Shown: piece by piece, positions 1 to 8,925 of the stretch
Layout: each line of letters starts with the position of its first letter
Position numbering within the stretch: position 1 is the stretch's first letter
NCBI RefSeq assembly: GCF_001439695.1
Contig: NZ_JYLL01000001.1
Coordinates: forward strand, 310,001-374,000
Source of the DNA: Pseudomonas veronii
GTDB lineage: Bacteria; Pseudomonadota; Gammaproteobacteria; Pseudomonadales; Pseudomonadaceae
Length of the DNA stretch: 64,000 nt
Reading direction: 5' to 3'
Program-made: the position numbers and the translations under genes
Notes under the pieces: generated by a model
Told to the model about the DNA's origin: nothing
The model's input: the letters and a program-made list of their open reading frames with translations, nothing else
Databases searched by the model: none

Positions 1-1760
1 AAATTCGCTGACGTAACGGCCCCGATCGGCGTGCGGTCTTCCAGCATTCGGTGAGGATTCAGTAATGCTCGGTAAATCTCCCAGGAATCAGCGTCCTGCG
101 AATGCTTCAGAACAGCCTGCACCAACCTATGTTTCAGGGGATCTAGGTGCCAATCTGGAACGCGCTGCCCCTGGTTACCCAGGCTCAGCGCAAGCACTTT
201 TCTGGCCTGAATCTCGTAACTGATCCTCCGGCGTGATTTACCGGCCATCTCAGCGAACACCGCAGCCGGCAGGTTATGCGGGGCATTGAACATCTCCAGC
301 ATTTCCAGCCGCTCACGCTGAATATCCGAAAACTCAGGCATTGGTCCCGAAACAGCCGATATGCGCTGAACAGTCGCTGGCAGAGTTGGCATCGTGCTCC
401 CTGACTTCGTCACCAGCAGGATGGGCGCAGGCGTCATTGCCGGGATCACTTCGTCAATACCATCCGCCAATTGCGGAACACTTTCTAGATGAACCGTGAG
501 GTGCATGCTGGCTGACTCGATCTGGTTTTGCTCGAACAGGTTCAGCCGGTCGGCCCAGTCCTGCATCATGCGCCGCCGTTGCTCCACGTATTCGGCATGG
601 TTGTACGCCGAGCTCACTTTGTCAGGATCAGAGTGCGAGAGCTGCGCATCGACCCAGGCCTTAGGGTAGCCAATTTCGTTGAGAGCGGTGGAAATGGTCC
701 CCCTGATGCCATGACCTGTCAGTTGATCCTTGTACCCGATCCGTTTCAGCGCGGCGTTGAGTGTGTTTTCGCTGATGCGCTTTTTCAGATCACTGTAGTG
801 AGTAAACAGGTATCGCTGCGCCGGCTTCACTTGATCGAGCAGGTGGCGAACGACCTCCATCGCCTGCACAGAGAGCGGCACGATGTAGGGCGGGATATCA
901 CCGGAACGCTTGCCTTCCTTGCGCAGTTCAAGCTGCAGCTGTTTTACCACTTCAGGGGGGATGATCCAGAGGCCCTTATCAAGGCGAAACTGATCCGGCG
1001 TCGCCAGTCGCAACTCCCCAGTGCGAACCCCTGTCAAAAGTAGCAACCGAAGGCCAAGCTGGGTCTGCAGCTTACCGGGATACTTGCGTAGTATCTGGAG
1101 CATGACCGGAAGTTCAGGCATGCGCAGAAATGGATTGTGACGCACAGGCGGCTGAGGCAACGCGACGACATCCAGATCGAACGCTGGGTTCAGCGGTAAC
1201 CCAGGGACGATGATCAGTGCGTAACGGAACATCTGCCGGAACCAGGTACGGACCTTTTCGGCGGTAGTGAGCGCCTTTCTACGCTCGATCCTTGCAACGA
1301 CTTCCAACAGGTCGGGGCGCTGGATCTCATAGATTGACCGCTTCCCAAGAACAGGAAGAACGTCTTTGGCAAAGATGCGCTGGATCTGTGAAAGCGTGCT
1401 CTGCCGTCCTTCCTTGAGAACGAGCCTACGATGCTCGACCCACTTGTCAAACACGGCCTTGAATGTGTTCTCGTCCGCGAGGCGGACGGACTGCCGCTTC
1501 TGCTTACGGTGTGCTCGGGGGTTGATGCCCTTGGCCAAAAGAGCTCGAGCTTCGTCGCGTAGGGCACGCGCTTCCCGGAGACTGACCTCAGGGTAAGTGC
1601 CCAGCGACATGCGTTTCTGCTTACCGGCCCAGTAGTAGCGGTAGTGCCACGACTTTCCGCCTTCAGGCGCCACCGCCAGGGACAGCCCATCAAGGTCGCC
1701 GAGGGTGTAGGGCTTTCCGGTTGCTTTTGCTTGCCGGACAGCCAGATCCGAGAGTGCCAT
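1..1760 (-). CDS. Tyrosine recombinase (P4-type integrase) with antitoxin-like C-terminal extension, partial
   Basis: Site-specific recombinase that would integrate and excise a genomic island at the neighbouring tRNA-Gly gene. The minus frame starts at ATG 1760 (MALSDLAVRQAK) and stays open to the window edge, giving at least 585 residues. Residues 1-90 resemble the DUF4102 arm-binding domain (KPYTLGDLDGLSLAV, WAGKQKRMSLGTYPEVSL). The catalytic core keeps Arg in TGVRTGELR, His-x-x-Arg in GHGIRGT, His in AQLSHSDPDKV and Tyr in AYNHAEY, so it should be active. A normal family member ends near residue 405. Here about 180 more residues follow: a helix-turn-helix-like part (LPAAVFAEMAGKSRRRISYE) and WEIYRALLNP..LEDRTPIGAV, which matches the toxin-binding motif of Xre/MbcA/ParS (DUF2384) antitoxins. 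The C-terminus and the rest of the island lie to the left. The integrase call is firm; the extension call is motif-based. Confidence 0.9.
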   Translation of the reverse strand, partial: MALSDLAVRQAKATGKPYTLGDLDGLSLAVAPEGGKSWHYRYYWAGKQKRMSLGTYPEVSLREARALRDEARALLAKGINPRAHRKQKRQSVRLADENTFKAVFDKWVEHRRLVLKEGRQSTLSQIQRIFAKDVLPVLGKRSIYEIQRPDLLEVVARIERRKALTTAEKVRTWFRQMFRYALIIVPGLPLNPAFDLDVVALPQPPVRHNPFLRMPELPVMLQILRKYPGKLQTQLGLRLLLLTGVRTGELRLATPDQFRLDKGLWIIPPEVVKQLQLELRKEGKRSGDIPPYIVPLSVQAMEVVRHLLDQVKPAQRYLFTHYSDLKKRISENTLNAALKRIGYKDQLTGHGIRGTISTALNEIGYPKAWVDAQLSHSDPDKVSSAYNHAEYVEQRRRMMQDWADRLNLFEQNQIESASMHLTVHLESVPQLADGIDEVIPAMTPAPILLVTKSGSTMPTLPATVQRISAVSGPMPEFSDIQRERLEMLEMFNAPHNLPAAVFAEMAGKSRRRISYEIQARKVLALSLGNQGQRVPDWHLDPLKHRLVQAVLKHSQDADSWEIYRALLNPHRMLEDRTPIGAVTSAN

Positions 1761-1853
1761 GCTCTAGCTCCTGAACTCTTGGTCAGAACTAGATACTTGT
1801 CGCGCAGGCCTCGCTCCTCCAGCAACAATCCGGAAACCGTGACACCCGTATTG

Positions 1854-1877
1854 ATGGACTTAAAAATGGACTTAAAA
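1854..1877. repeat. Perfect tandem 12-bp repeat upstream of the integrase
   Basis: Two adjacent copies of ATGGACTTAAAA lie between the integrase start and the tRNA terminator. Short direct repeats in this position are often arm-type binding sites for the integrase or an excisionase. That role is an inference. Confidence 0.6.
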
Positions 1878-1918
1878 GTCGTGGCTGTCGGTGGTTTCCA
1901 GTGGAACTCGCTGGAACG

Positions 1919-1940
1919 AAAAAAGGACCCTAAGGTCCTG
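1919..1940 (-). terminator. Rho-independent terminator of the tRNA operon
   Basis: On the minus strand AGGACC, a TTAG loop and GGTCCT are followed by a run of six T. It lies about 50 bases past the 3' end of tRNA-Gly and before the integrase, so it separates tRNA transcription from the inserted element. Confidence 0.75.
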
Positions 1941-1986
1941 ATTTCAGAGACCTACATAATTCCACGGAACTCTGTAGATCATAATT

Positions 1987-2062
<76 letters not shown>

Positions 2063-2064
2063 AT

Positions 2065-2140
2065 TGGCGTCCCCTAGGGGACTCGAACCCCTGTTACCGC
2101 CGTGAAAGGGCGGTGTCCTAGGCCACTAGACGAAGGGGAC
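2065..2140 (-). tRNA. tRNA-Glu (TTC)
   Basis: 76 nt with encoded CCA. The acceptor stem GTCCCCT pairs with AGGGGAC, the anticodon loop CTTTCAC carries anticodon TTC, and the T arm has GTTCGAGTC. It is transcribed first, two bases before tRNA-Gly, from the promoter at 2203-2231. Confidence 0.97.
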
Positions 2141-2497
2141 ACACGTACAACATTCACTCCCTGCCGCGTTTCGCTGTGTGCTTTACGCTGCAAGTGGCGC
2201 GCATTCTATGGATGGATTGAAAGGTCGTCAACCCCCCAGGATAAATTTATTTAAATCAATGACTTCGCCCCCCTTTCCAGGCCCGTGCGGGCATTCTGCG
2301 CGTCCGCGCCTTGACGCCTATATTCTGGCGCCCGACAAGACGCTATAGTTCGCTCAGCAACTGATGGCATTGTGCATCTACGCAGGGAATGCTTACGTAT
2401 ATAGAAGAAACTACCTGGGCAACTGGTCGAACAGTCCTATCCGGCAGATGTCTCAGTCACTACACTCAACAGCAAACCCTATAAAGAGGTCGCACCG
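2141..2497. other. Intergenic region between tRNA-Glu and the gene at 2498
   Basis: Holds the tRNA promoter (2203-2231) and an AT-rich patch near 2240-2265. A possible -10 (TATAGT near 2344) could serve the plus-strand gene. No further gene is visible. Confidence 0.5.
2203..2231 (-). promoter_or_regulatory. Sigma-70 promoter of the tRNA-Glu/tRNA-Gly operon
   Basis: The minus strand reads TTGACG, a 17-bp spacer, then TAGAAT, followed by GCGCGCC. The GC-rich discriminator is typical of stringently controlled stable-RNA promoters. The predicted start is about 55 nt upstream of tRNA-Glu. Confidence 0.75.
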
Positions 2498-3268
2498 GTG
2501 ACACCACTCATGATCACCCTGCTGGTAATAGCCGGGATCGCAATACTGATCGCCATTGGCTATATGAACCATGTGGTGGAAAACAACAAACTGGAAAAGC
2601 AACGCACCGTGATCGAGCTTAATGACCGGCTGCGTCGCTGTGGTGAAATCACCGAGACCTTCCCCGGCCAGTTGATGACTCCGGCACTCAAGCTGCTGCT
2701 GACCCGCCTGGAACTCAACGTCAACCAGCGCTTGTTGCACCTCAACAAGTCCAGCGCACCGCTCAAGGCGCGGATCGCCGAACTGAATGCGCTGGTGGCC
2801 CAGGGCGAATCGATCCCGGTCAACAACCCGCCCGGCCCGATCCAGACCGAAGCCAAGGCCAAGGACGTGCGCTTCCTGCTCGAAGCCCTGCACGGTCAGG
2901 TCACCCGCGCCGCCCAGGACGGTTTCCTGCCGGCCAATGAAGCCAAGCACTGGATCAGGGAGATTCGCCACATCCTGGTCCTGCTGCACATCGAGTTCTT
3001 CAACAACCTTGGCCAGCATGCCCTGCAACAGAACCAGCCGGGCCAGGCGCGCCTGGCCTTCGAGCGCGGCGTGCAGTACCTGCGCAAACAGCCTGAGCCG
3101 GCGATCTACAGAGAGCAACTGCAATTGCTGGAGAGTCAATTGGCGCGCGCCAACTCCACGGTGCTGACCAACAGCAAACCGGCGGAAGATGAAGTCAACG
3201 AACTGACCGAAGGCCTGAAAGTCGCCGACACCGACGCCGAGTGGAAGAAAAAAGTCATCTACGACTGA
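2498..3268 (+). CDS. Conserved membrane-anchored coiled-coil protein, function unknown
   Basis: 256 residues. I do not recognise a characterised family. One transmembrane helix spans about residues 5-24 (MITLLVIAGIAILIAIGYM), followed by a soluble, mostly helical region rich in Glu, Gln, Arg and Leu with coiled-coil character. It is probably anchored in the inner membrane with the bulk on the cytoplasmic side. The GTG start is chosen because AGAGG lies 8-9 bases upstream; the in-frame ATG at 2510 has no spaced ribosome site. The gene stands alone between the tRNA operon and an alpha/beta hydrolase and ends before a strong hairpin. Confidence 0.8.
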   Translation: MTPLMITLLVIAGIAILIAIGYMNHVVENNKLEKQRTVIELNDRLRRCGEITETFPGQLMTPALKLLLTRLELNVNQRLLHLNKSSAPLKARIAELNALVAQGESIPVNNPPGPIQTEAKAKDVRFLLEALHGQVTRAAQDGFLPANEAKHWIREIRHILVLLHIEFFNNLGQHALQQNQPGQARLAFERGVQYLRKQPEPAIYREQLQLLESQLARANSTVLTNSKPAEDEVNELTEGLKVADTDAEWKKKVIYD

Positions 3269-3280
3269 CCTCCCCCACCC

Positions 3281-3307
3281 CATGTGGCGAGCGCTCCTCG
3301 CCACATG
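3281..3307 (+). terminator. Hairpin after the gene at 2498
   Basis: An 11-bp perfect stem CATGTGGCGAG/CTCGCCACATG with loop CGCTC, 12 bases past the stop codon. No clear T run follows, so termination is likely but not certain. Confidence 0.5.
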
Positions 3308-3385
3308 CCATCATTTAGCATCTATCCCCTCGCCGTCGACTCGCGTACAAAAGTCCCCCTCACTCCGTGAAGTTAGAGGCCCGCT

Positions 3386-4198
3386 ATGCCTGTCGCCGTG
3401 ATTGATGGACAACCGCTGCACTATGTTGACCAGGGCCGCGGCCCGGTCGTCCTGCTGGGTTCGAGTTACCTGTGGGACCGCGCCATGTGGGCACCGCAGA
3501 TCGAAGCGCTGTCGCAGCAATACCGCGTGATCGTCCCCGAACTGTGGGGCCACGGCGAGTCCGGGCCGCTGCCGGCGCACACGCGCTCCCTGGACGACCT
3601 GGCGCGCCAGGCCCTGGCACTGCTCGACCAGTTGCAGATTGCCCAGGTCAATCTGGTGGGTTTGTCGGTCGGCGGCATGTGGGGCGCACGCCTGGCCCTG
3701 CTGGCGCCCGAGCGGGTCAACAGCCTGGTGCTGATGGACACCTACCTCGGCGCCGAACCCGAGGCCACGCGCCAGCACTACTTTTCGCTGTTCAAGATGA
3801 TCGAAGACGCCGGCGCCATCCCCGAGCCGCTGCTGGATGTGGTCGCGCCGATCTTTTTCCGCCCGGGTATCGACCGCGCATCGGCGCTGTACCAGGATTT
3901 CCGCAAAGTCTTGCAGGGCTACCCCACGGCGCGCCTGCTGGACAGCATCGTGCCCCTGGGTCGGCTGATCTTCAGCCGCGCAGATGTGCTGGAGCAGTTG
4001 TCACGCCTGGACGCCGACACCACCCTGGTGCTGTGCGGCGAACAGGACACGCCTCGCCCACCCGCCGAGTCCGAGCAGATGGCCAGCCTGATCGGCTGCG
4101 GCCTGAGCCTGATTCCCGACGCCGGGCATATCTCCAGCCGCGAGAACCCGGACTTCGTCAATGAAGCGCTGCTGACCTTCCTCGCCAACCACGCCTGA
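3386..4198 (+). CDS. Alpha/beta-fold hydrolase
   Basis: 270 residues, the usual size for a single-domain alpha/beta hydrolase of the 3-oxoadipate enol-lactonase/epoxide hydrolase-like group. The nucleophile elbow is GLSVGG (Ser, about residue 93), a candidate acid is Asp in CGEQDTPRP, and the catalytic His is in PDAGHISS. There is no signal peptide, so it is cytosolic. It would hydrolyse a small ester or lactone; the substrate cannot be read from sequence. It is a single gene convergent with the chemoreceptor at 4238, sharing a hairpin there. Confidence 0.88.
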   Translation: MPVAVIDGQPLHYVDQGRGPVVLLGSSYLWDRAMWAPQIEALSQQYRVIVPELWGHGESGPLPAHTRSLDDLARQALALLDQLQIAQVNLVGLSVGGMWGARLALLAPERVNSLVLMDTYLGAEPEATRQHYFSLFKMIEDAGAIPEPLLDVVAPIFFRPGIDRASALYQDFRKVLQGYPTARLLDSIVPLGRLIFSRADVLEQLSRLDADTTLVLCGEQDTPRPPAESEQMASLIGCGLSLIPDAGHISSRENPDFVNEALLTFLANHA

Positions 4199-4210
4199 TC
4201 GCGCCCCGGC

Positions 4211-4244
4211 CCTTTGATCGCGGCCCGGCGGCGGCGATCAAAGG
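4211..4244. terminator. Bidirectional hairpin between convergent genes
   Basis: CCTTTGATCGC pairs with GCGATCAAAGG. The right arm overlaps the last codons and stop of the chemoreceptor gene at 4238. It probably ends the hydrolase transcript. Confidence 0.5.
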
Positions 4245-6205
4245 CGGAAGTGCCCCACCATGCCCTTGAGTTCCGCGCCCAACCGCGCCAGCGCAATACT
4301 CGACGCGGCATTGCCCTGCATGCTCAACGCCGATTGATCGGCACTCGCGCGAATGCTGGTGACGCTGCGGTTGATCTCTTCGGCCACCGAACTCTGTTGC
4401 TCGGCCGCCGCCGCAATCTGCTGATTCATTTGTTGGATCAATGACACCGCGACCGCAATGCTGCCCAGCGCGCTTTCGGTTTCCAGCGCATCGCTGACGG
4501 CCAGCTTCACCAACTCGCCGCTCTGCTGGATCTGCTGCACCGACGCTTGCGCCGCGCTGCGCAAGGTGCCGACCAGGCGCTCGATCTCCTCGGTCGATTG
4601 CTGGGTGCGCTTGGCCAGCGCCCGCACCTCATCGGCCACCACCGCAAAACCACGGCCTTGCTCACCGGCGCGCGCGGCCTCGATGGCTGCGTTGAGCGCC
4701 AGCAGGTTGGTCTGTTCGGCCACGCTTTTGATCACGCTCAACACGCTGCCGATGTTCTGGATTTCGCTGCTGAGGCTGTCGATGCTGGCGCTCGCGCTGG
4801 TGCTGGACGTGGCCAGCTGTTCGATGCGCTGCAAACTCTGGCGCACCACCTGCTGGCCGCTGTCGACTTTGTCATCGGCGGTCTGCGCAGCCTGTGCGGC
4901 CTCTTCGGCGTTGCGCGCCACATCGTGGACCGTGGCGGTCATCTGGTTCATCGCCGTGGCGACCTGCTCGGTTTCTTCCTTCTGGCTGCTGACCTCGATG
5001 TTGGTCTGCTCGGTGACGCTGGACAGCGAATGCGCCGAACTGGCCAATTGCTCGATGCCCGCTTGCAGCCTGCTGACCATATCGCTCAAGCCGCTGCCCA
5101 TCTGTTGCATCGCCTGCATCAACTGGCCGATTTCATCGCGGCGGCTGACGTCCATGCGCCCACTCAAATCGCCGGCTGCGATCTGCTGGGCCACCGCGAT
5201 CACCCGGCGCAGCGGCGCGACGATCAACCGGGTAATCACCCAGGCCGCAATCAAGCCCATCAACAGCGCCAGGGCCGAGGAGCCGATAATCAGCAGCGCG
5301 CTTTTCTTCAACTGCGCCTGCATCGACTGATCTTCGGCGGCATACGCCTGGTCGACGCGGCCGACCACTTGGTCGGCGCGATCATGCAATTGTTTGTAGA
5401 CCACTTTTTCCTGGGCCAGCAGGCCGGTGTATTCGCCGAGCTTTTCATTGAACGCAGCGATATGCCCGCCGACCTCATTGAGCACCGTCTGGTAACCGGC
5501 GTCCTTGACCGAGGTCTTCAGTAACTCGACCTGGGCCAGCGCCTGCTCGGCCTGTTCGATCTTGCCTTGTTCGGCGTTGTCTTCCTGCCCTTTGCGGCTC
5601 TGATCGAGGCGCACATGGGCCTCGTTCATGGCTTGCAGCATCAACCGCGAAACCTGGCTGACCTGCCCCGCCTGCTCGATAAACTCGGCGCCCTCCTTGC
5701 CCTGGCTTTCCTTGAGGCCATAGGCGCCATCGTCGGCCAGGCCGGCCTGCAACACATCGAGGTTATTGGCCACGCTGGACACCGACCAACTGGCCATTTC
5801 CAGTGCCAGGTCCTTGGTCTGGGTCAGTTCGACGAACTCATCGAACGCCTTGCGGTAAGCCGCCAGGGCCTGTTCGACCTCGGTCATCAGCGGCACGTTG
5901 GTCGCAGACTCGGCCTTGAGGCTGGCGGCCAGGGCGGCCAAGGCGTCGACTTGCTCATGCAGGGCGTCGACGGACTTGGGGTCGGCGTGCAGCGCATAGT
6001 CCTGCTCGATCAAACGCACCTTGAGCAGCCCGCTGTTGAGCGAAGACATGCTCTTGAGGCCCTCGAAACGCAGGCCAACGGTTTGCAGGGACCACACGCC
6101 AATCGCTGCGACCAACGCAGTCAACAGCAGCACCAGGCTGAAGCCCAAACCCAGTTTTTTCGCCATACCGAGGTTGGCGAAACGTCGTTGCACGGCCGAA
6201 ATCAT
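4238..6205 (-). CDS. Methyl-accepting chemotaxis protein
   Basis: 655-residue inner-membrane chemoreceptor that senses a periplasmic ligand and controls CheA. TM1 is about residues 19-40 and TM2 about 302-326. The 260-residue all-helical periplasmic region (RLIEQDYAL near its start) fits the helical bimodular (HBM) sensor type, which in pseudomonads often binds organic acids. A HAMP domain follows, then the signalling domain with the hallmark [19 protein letters not shown] and [17 protein letters not shown] 6205 is preferred over an upstream TTG (6226) because AAGAGGA lies just before it. No che genes are nearby, so the ligand is unknown; the HBM assignment is by length and helicity only. Confidence 0.93.
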   Translation of the reverse strand: MISAVQRRFANLGMAKKLGLGFSLVLLLTALVAAIGVWSLQTVGLRFEGLKSMSSLNSGLLKVRLIEQDYALHADPKSVDALHEQVDALAALAASLKAESATNVPLMTEVEQALAAYRKAFDEFVELTQTKDLALEMASWSVSSVANNLDVLQAGLADDGAYGLKESQGKEGAEFIEQAGQVSQVSRLMLQAMNEAHVRLDQSRKGQEDNAEQGKIEQAEQALAQVELLKTSVKDAGYQTVLNEVGGHIAAFNEKLGEYTGLLAQEKVVYKQLHDRADQVVGRVDQAYAAEDQSMQAQLKKSALLIIGSSALALLMGLIAAWVITRLIVAPLRRVIAVAQQIAAGDLSGRMDVSRRDEIGQLMQAMQQMGSGLSDMVSRLQAGIEQLASSAHSLSSVTEQTNIEVSSQKEETEQVATAMNQMTATVHDVARNAEEAAQAAQTADDKVDSGQQVVRQSLQRIEQLATSSTSASASIDSLSSEIQNIGSVLSVIKSVAEQTNLLALNAAIEAARAGEQGRGFAVVADEVRALAKRTQQSTEEIERLVGTLRSAAQASVQQIQQSGELVKLAVSDALETESALGSIAVAVSLIQQMNQQIAAAAEQQSSVAEEINRSVTSIRASADQSALSMQGNAASSIALARLGAELKGMVGHFRL

Positions 6206-6320
6206 TGCACTTGAATCCTCTTGCAATGGCGGATGCCATCAAGTCCGGTTTCCCAGTAGCGAGATTCGCAACCCCAAGGCCCTGAACACAAGTCGTTGGC
6301 GCCACAATAATGGCAAAAAG

Positions 6321-7733
6321 CTACACACTCGTCGTTTTCAGAATGGTCGAGGTCGATCTGGCAGGCCCCGCGGCGCGGAACAACGCCAGGGCCCGCTGAT
6401 CAGCAGCATAGGCCACATTGATGCGCTGCCACTCGCTGTGTTCACCCGTGGGGCTGAACAGCGCCCCCGGCGACATCAACACGCCGAGTTGCCGCGCACA
6501 CGCCTGCAAGCGTGAACGGTCGGCCATGCGAGGCCGCGCCCAGACAAACATGCCGCCGGCGGGCACGGCGAACACCTGCCATTCCTCATCCTCCAGCACC
6601 TGCAAGGTCGCGGCCATTTGCGCGTTCAGGCGTTTGCGCAGGCGCTGCACCCATTTGCGATAGGTGCCGTTGGCCAGCAACGTGGCCATCACCGCTTCGG
6701 CAAAACGCGAGGTGCCGATGCCGGTGAGTGTCTTGAGGTGTACCAATTGCGCAATGATCGGCGAACTGGCGCTGAGGTAGCCGACGCGCAGGGCACTGCT
6801 GAGGGTCTTGGAAAAACTCGAGACATAGATCACCCGGTCATCATGGGGCAGCGCCGAGAGCCGCGTGCAACTGGCGTGTTGCAGGTCGGCGTAGACATCT
6901 TCTTCGATGATCAGAAAGTCTTCGCTGTGCGCCAGCGCCAGCAAACGCTCGGCCACCTTGCGGCACAGGCTGGTGCCGGTGGGGTTGTGATACAGGCTGT
7001 TGATAAACAGGCACTTGGGACGATGGCGACGCAGCAGGGCTTCCAGCGCCGGGACGTCCGGGCCGCCCTGGGTACGCGGCACTTCCAGCAGCGTGACGCC
7101 GTGGAAGGCCAACTGACGAAAGAGGTTGCCATAACCGGGGGTTTCCACGACCACCGTGTCGCCGGCCTTGAGCAAGGTGCGGATCAGCAGGTCCTGGGCA
7201 TGGCTGGCGCCATGGGTGGTGAGAATGCGGTCGAGGCTGGTGGCCACGTGAATCTGGGTCAGGCGCTTGAGCAGTTGCTCGCGCAGCGCCGGCAGCCCCA
7301 GTGGCGTGCTGTAGTTGAACAGGCCGCCGGTATCGATGCGGCTGACTTCGCGGATCGCGTAGCTGATGTCATCGCTTTCGCGCCAGGCGTCCGGCAGCCA
7401 ACCGCAGCCGAGTTTCAACTCGCCCAACGGGCTGTCGGTGAAAGCGCCCCACTCTCGCTCCGCGCCTTCATACCAGTGGCGTTCCTGAGCCACTGGCGGC
7501 TGCGCCACCACAAACCCGGAGCCCTGCTTCGAGGTCAGCAGGCCCTGGGCCTCCATGCGCTCGAATGCCTCGATCACGCTGGACTGGCTGAGCAGGTTGT
7601 CGAGGGCCAGTTGGCGGATGGACGGCAAGCGTGTACCGGGGCTGACCCCGCTCTTGCGAATCCATTCCGCCACCGCGCTGACGATTTGCTGCACCACCGG
7701 TACAAGGGCTTGTCGATCGATCCCTAAATCCAT
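6321..7733 (-). CDS. MocR/PdxR-family transcriptional regulator (GntR HTH plus aminotransferase-like domain)
   Basis: 470 residues. Residues 1-78 form a GntR winged helix (GTRLPSIRQLALDNLLSQSS, QGLLTSKQGSGFVV). The rest is a fold-type I aminotransferase domain with HNPTG (Asn250), EEDVY (Asp279) and the PLP lysine in SSFSKTLS (Lys309). Such proteins bind PLP or a PLP adduct and regulate amine, vitamin B6 or amino acid genes. An inverted repeat immediately upstream (7744-7778) may be its own operator. The target is not evident; the nearest upstream gene is an SDR on the same strand, 202 bp away. Confidence 0.92.
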   Translation of the reverse strand: MDLGIDRQALVPVVQQIVSAVAEWIRKSGVSPGTRLPSIRQLALDNLLSQSSVIEAFERMEAQGLLTSKQGSGFVVAQPPVAQERHWYEGAEREWGAFTDSPLGELKLGCGWLPDAWRESDDISYAIREVSRIDTGGLFNYSTPLGLPALREQLLKRLTQIHVATSLDRILTTHGASHAQDLLIRTLLKAGDTVVVETPGYGNLFRQLAFHGVTLLEVPRTQGGPDVPALEALLRRHRPKCLFINSLYHNPTGTSLCRKVAERLLALAHSEDFLIIEEDVYADLQHASCTRLSALPHDDRVIYVSSFSKTLSSALRVGYLSASSPIIAQLVHLKTLTGIGTSRFAEAVMATLLANGTYRKWVQRLRKRLNAQMAATLQVLEDEEWQVFAVPAGGMFVWARPRMADRSRLQACARQLGVLMSPGALFSPTGEHSEWQRINVAYAADQRALALFRAAGPARSTSTILKTTSV

Positions 7734-7743
7734 GAGCCACTCA

Positions 7744-7778
7744 CTTAACTATCTGTTATTCAACCCAAAACAGTTAAG
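7744..7778. promoter_or_regulatory. Candidate autoregulatory operator of the MocR gene
   Basis: Perfect inverted repeat CTTAACT/AGTTAAG with an inner CTGTT/AACAG pair in an otherwise AT-rich stretch, starting 11 bases upstream of the ATG. Position and symmetry suggest a regulator site; no experimental motif is known to me for this protein. Confidence 0.4.
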
Positions 7779-7935
7779 CACAGAAGCCCGCTCCAACCGG
7801 TCGCCAACAGTAACTAAAGTATTGATTTTATTGACTTATTTACCTCCTGATACACATTGGATCACGGCGTTTTGCCAGCTATGGAAATGCCCCACAGCAC
7901 CTCAAACTTTTTCGAATGAGGTGCGGCTTGGAGTC

Positions 7936-8697
7936 CTAGATCGCGGTGGCGCCGCCGTCCACCGCCAGGGCGTGGCCGGTGGTGAACGCCGCACCGTCAC
8001 TGCACAGGTACAACACCGCACTGGCGATTTCCTCGACCTTGCCGATGCGCCCGACCGGGTGCATGGCCGCGGCGAATTCGGCTTTGCGCGGGTCAGCTTC
8101 ATAGGCACGGCGGAACATGTCGGTGTCGATCACGGCCGGGCATACCGCGTTGACGCGGATGTTCTTTTTCGCGTACTCGATGGCCGCCGATTTGGTCAGG
8201 CCGATCACCGCGTGCTTGGACGCGGCATAGATGCTCATCTTCGGCGCGGCGCCCAGCCCCGCCACCGACGCGGTGTTGACGATCGCACCAGCGCCCTGGG
8301 CCAGCAGCAACGGCAATTGGTACTTCATGCACAACCACACGCCCTTGACGTTGACGCCCATGATCGCGTCGAACTCATCGAGGGTGCCGTCCGCCAACTT
8401 GCCTTTCTCGATCTCGATCCCGGCGTTGTTAAAGGCGTAGTCCAGGCGGCCATACGCGGCGACGGTCTGCGCCATCAATTGCTGCACATCGGCTTCCAGG
8501 GTGACGTTGCAGCGCACGAACTGCGCCTCGCCACCGGCCTCGCGGATCAGCGCGACAGTGCCTTCGCCGCCCGCTACGTCGAGGTCGGCAACCACTACCT
8601 TCAAACCTTCGGCGGCAAACGCCAGCGCGGTGGCGCGGCCAATACCGGCGGCGGCGCCGGTGACCAGGGCAACCTGGCCGGAAAACGTCATGCTCAT
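7936..8697 (-). CDS. SDR family NAD(P)-dependent oxidoreductase
   Basis: 253 residues, a classical short-chain dehydrogenase of standard length. The cofactor motif is TGAAAGIG (13-20), the acidic ADLD (37-40) suggests NAD preference, NNAG is at 90-93, Asn116, and the catalytic Ser144, Tyr157 and Lys161 (YAASK) are all present. It ends in the usual GHALAVDGG. ATG 8697 is chosen because AGGA precedes it; a longer frame upstream lacks family similarity. Soluble; substrate unknown, probably a secondary alcohol or ketone. It is transcribed toward the MocR gene. Confidence 0.92.
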   Translation of the reverse strand: MSMTFSGQVALVTGAAAGIGRATALAFAAEGLKVVVADLDVAGGEGTVALIREAGGEAQFVRCNVTLEADVQQLMAQTVAAYGRLDYAFNNAGIEIEKGKLADGTLDEFDAIMGVNVKGVWLCMKYQLPLLLAQGAGAIVNTASVAGLGAAPKMSIYAASKHAVIGLTKSAAIEYAKKNIRVNAVCPAVIDTDMFRRAYEADPRKAEFAAAMHPVGRIGKVEEIASAVLYLCSDGAAFTTGHALAVDGGATAI

Positions 8698-8925
8698 GGG
8701 GGATGTCCTATGGGAGAAATAGCCGTGGGCCGAGTCTAGCCAAGCCCGACACGGGCGCGTCAGCACTATCAGAAGGCCGGTTGGCGCTGCATGAATCACA
8801 ATGATAAGACCGCCCGGCTGACTATCATCGAAGCCTATCGCCAAGCATTCGCAGCCCTCGGCCGACCTTGCCCGCAGGCCAGTATGGGTCTATCAATCAG
8901 GCTTCATTTCTCAAGAGTCCTTGCC

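Noticed and set aside
1214..1828. A minus-strand frame of 204 codons in another phase of the integrase
   Set aside because: The phase starting at 1760 encodes a complete integrase with all catalytic residues, so this one is a shadow.
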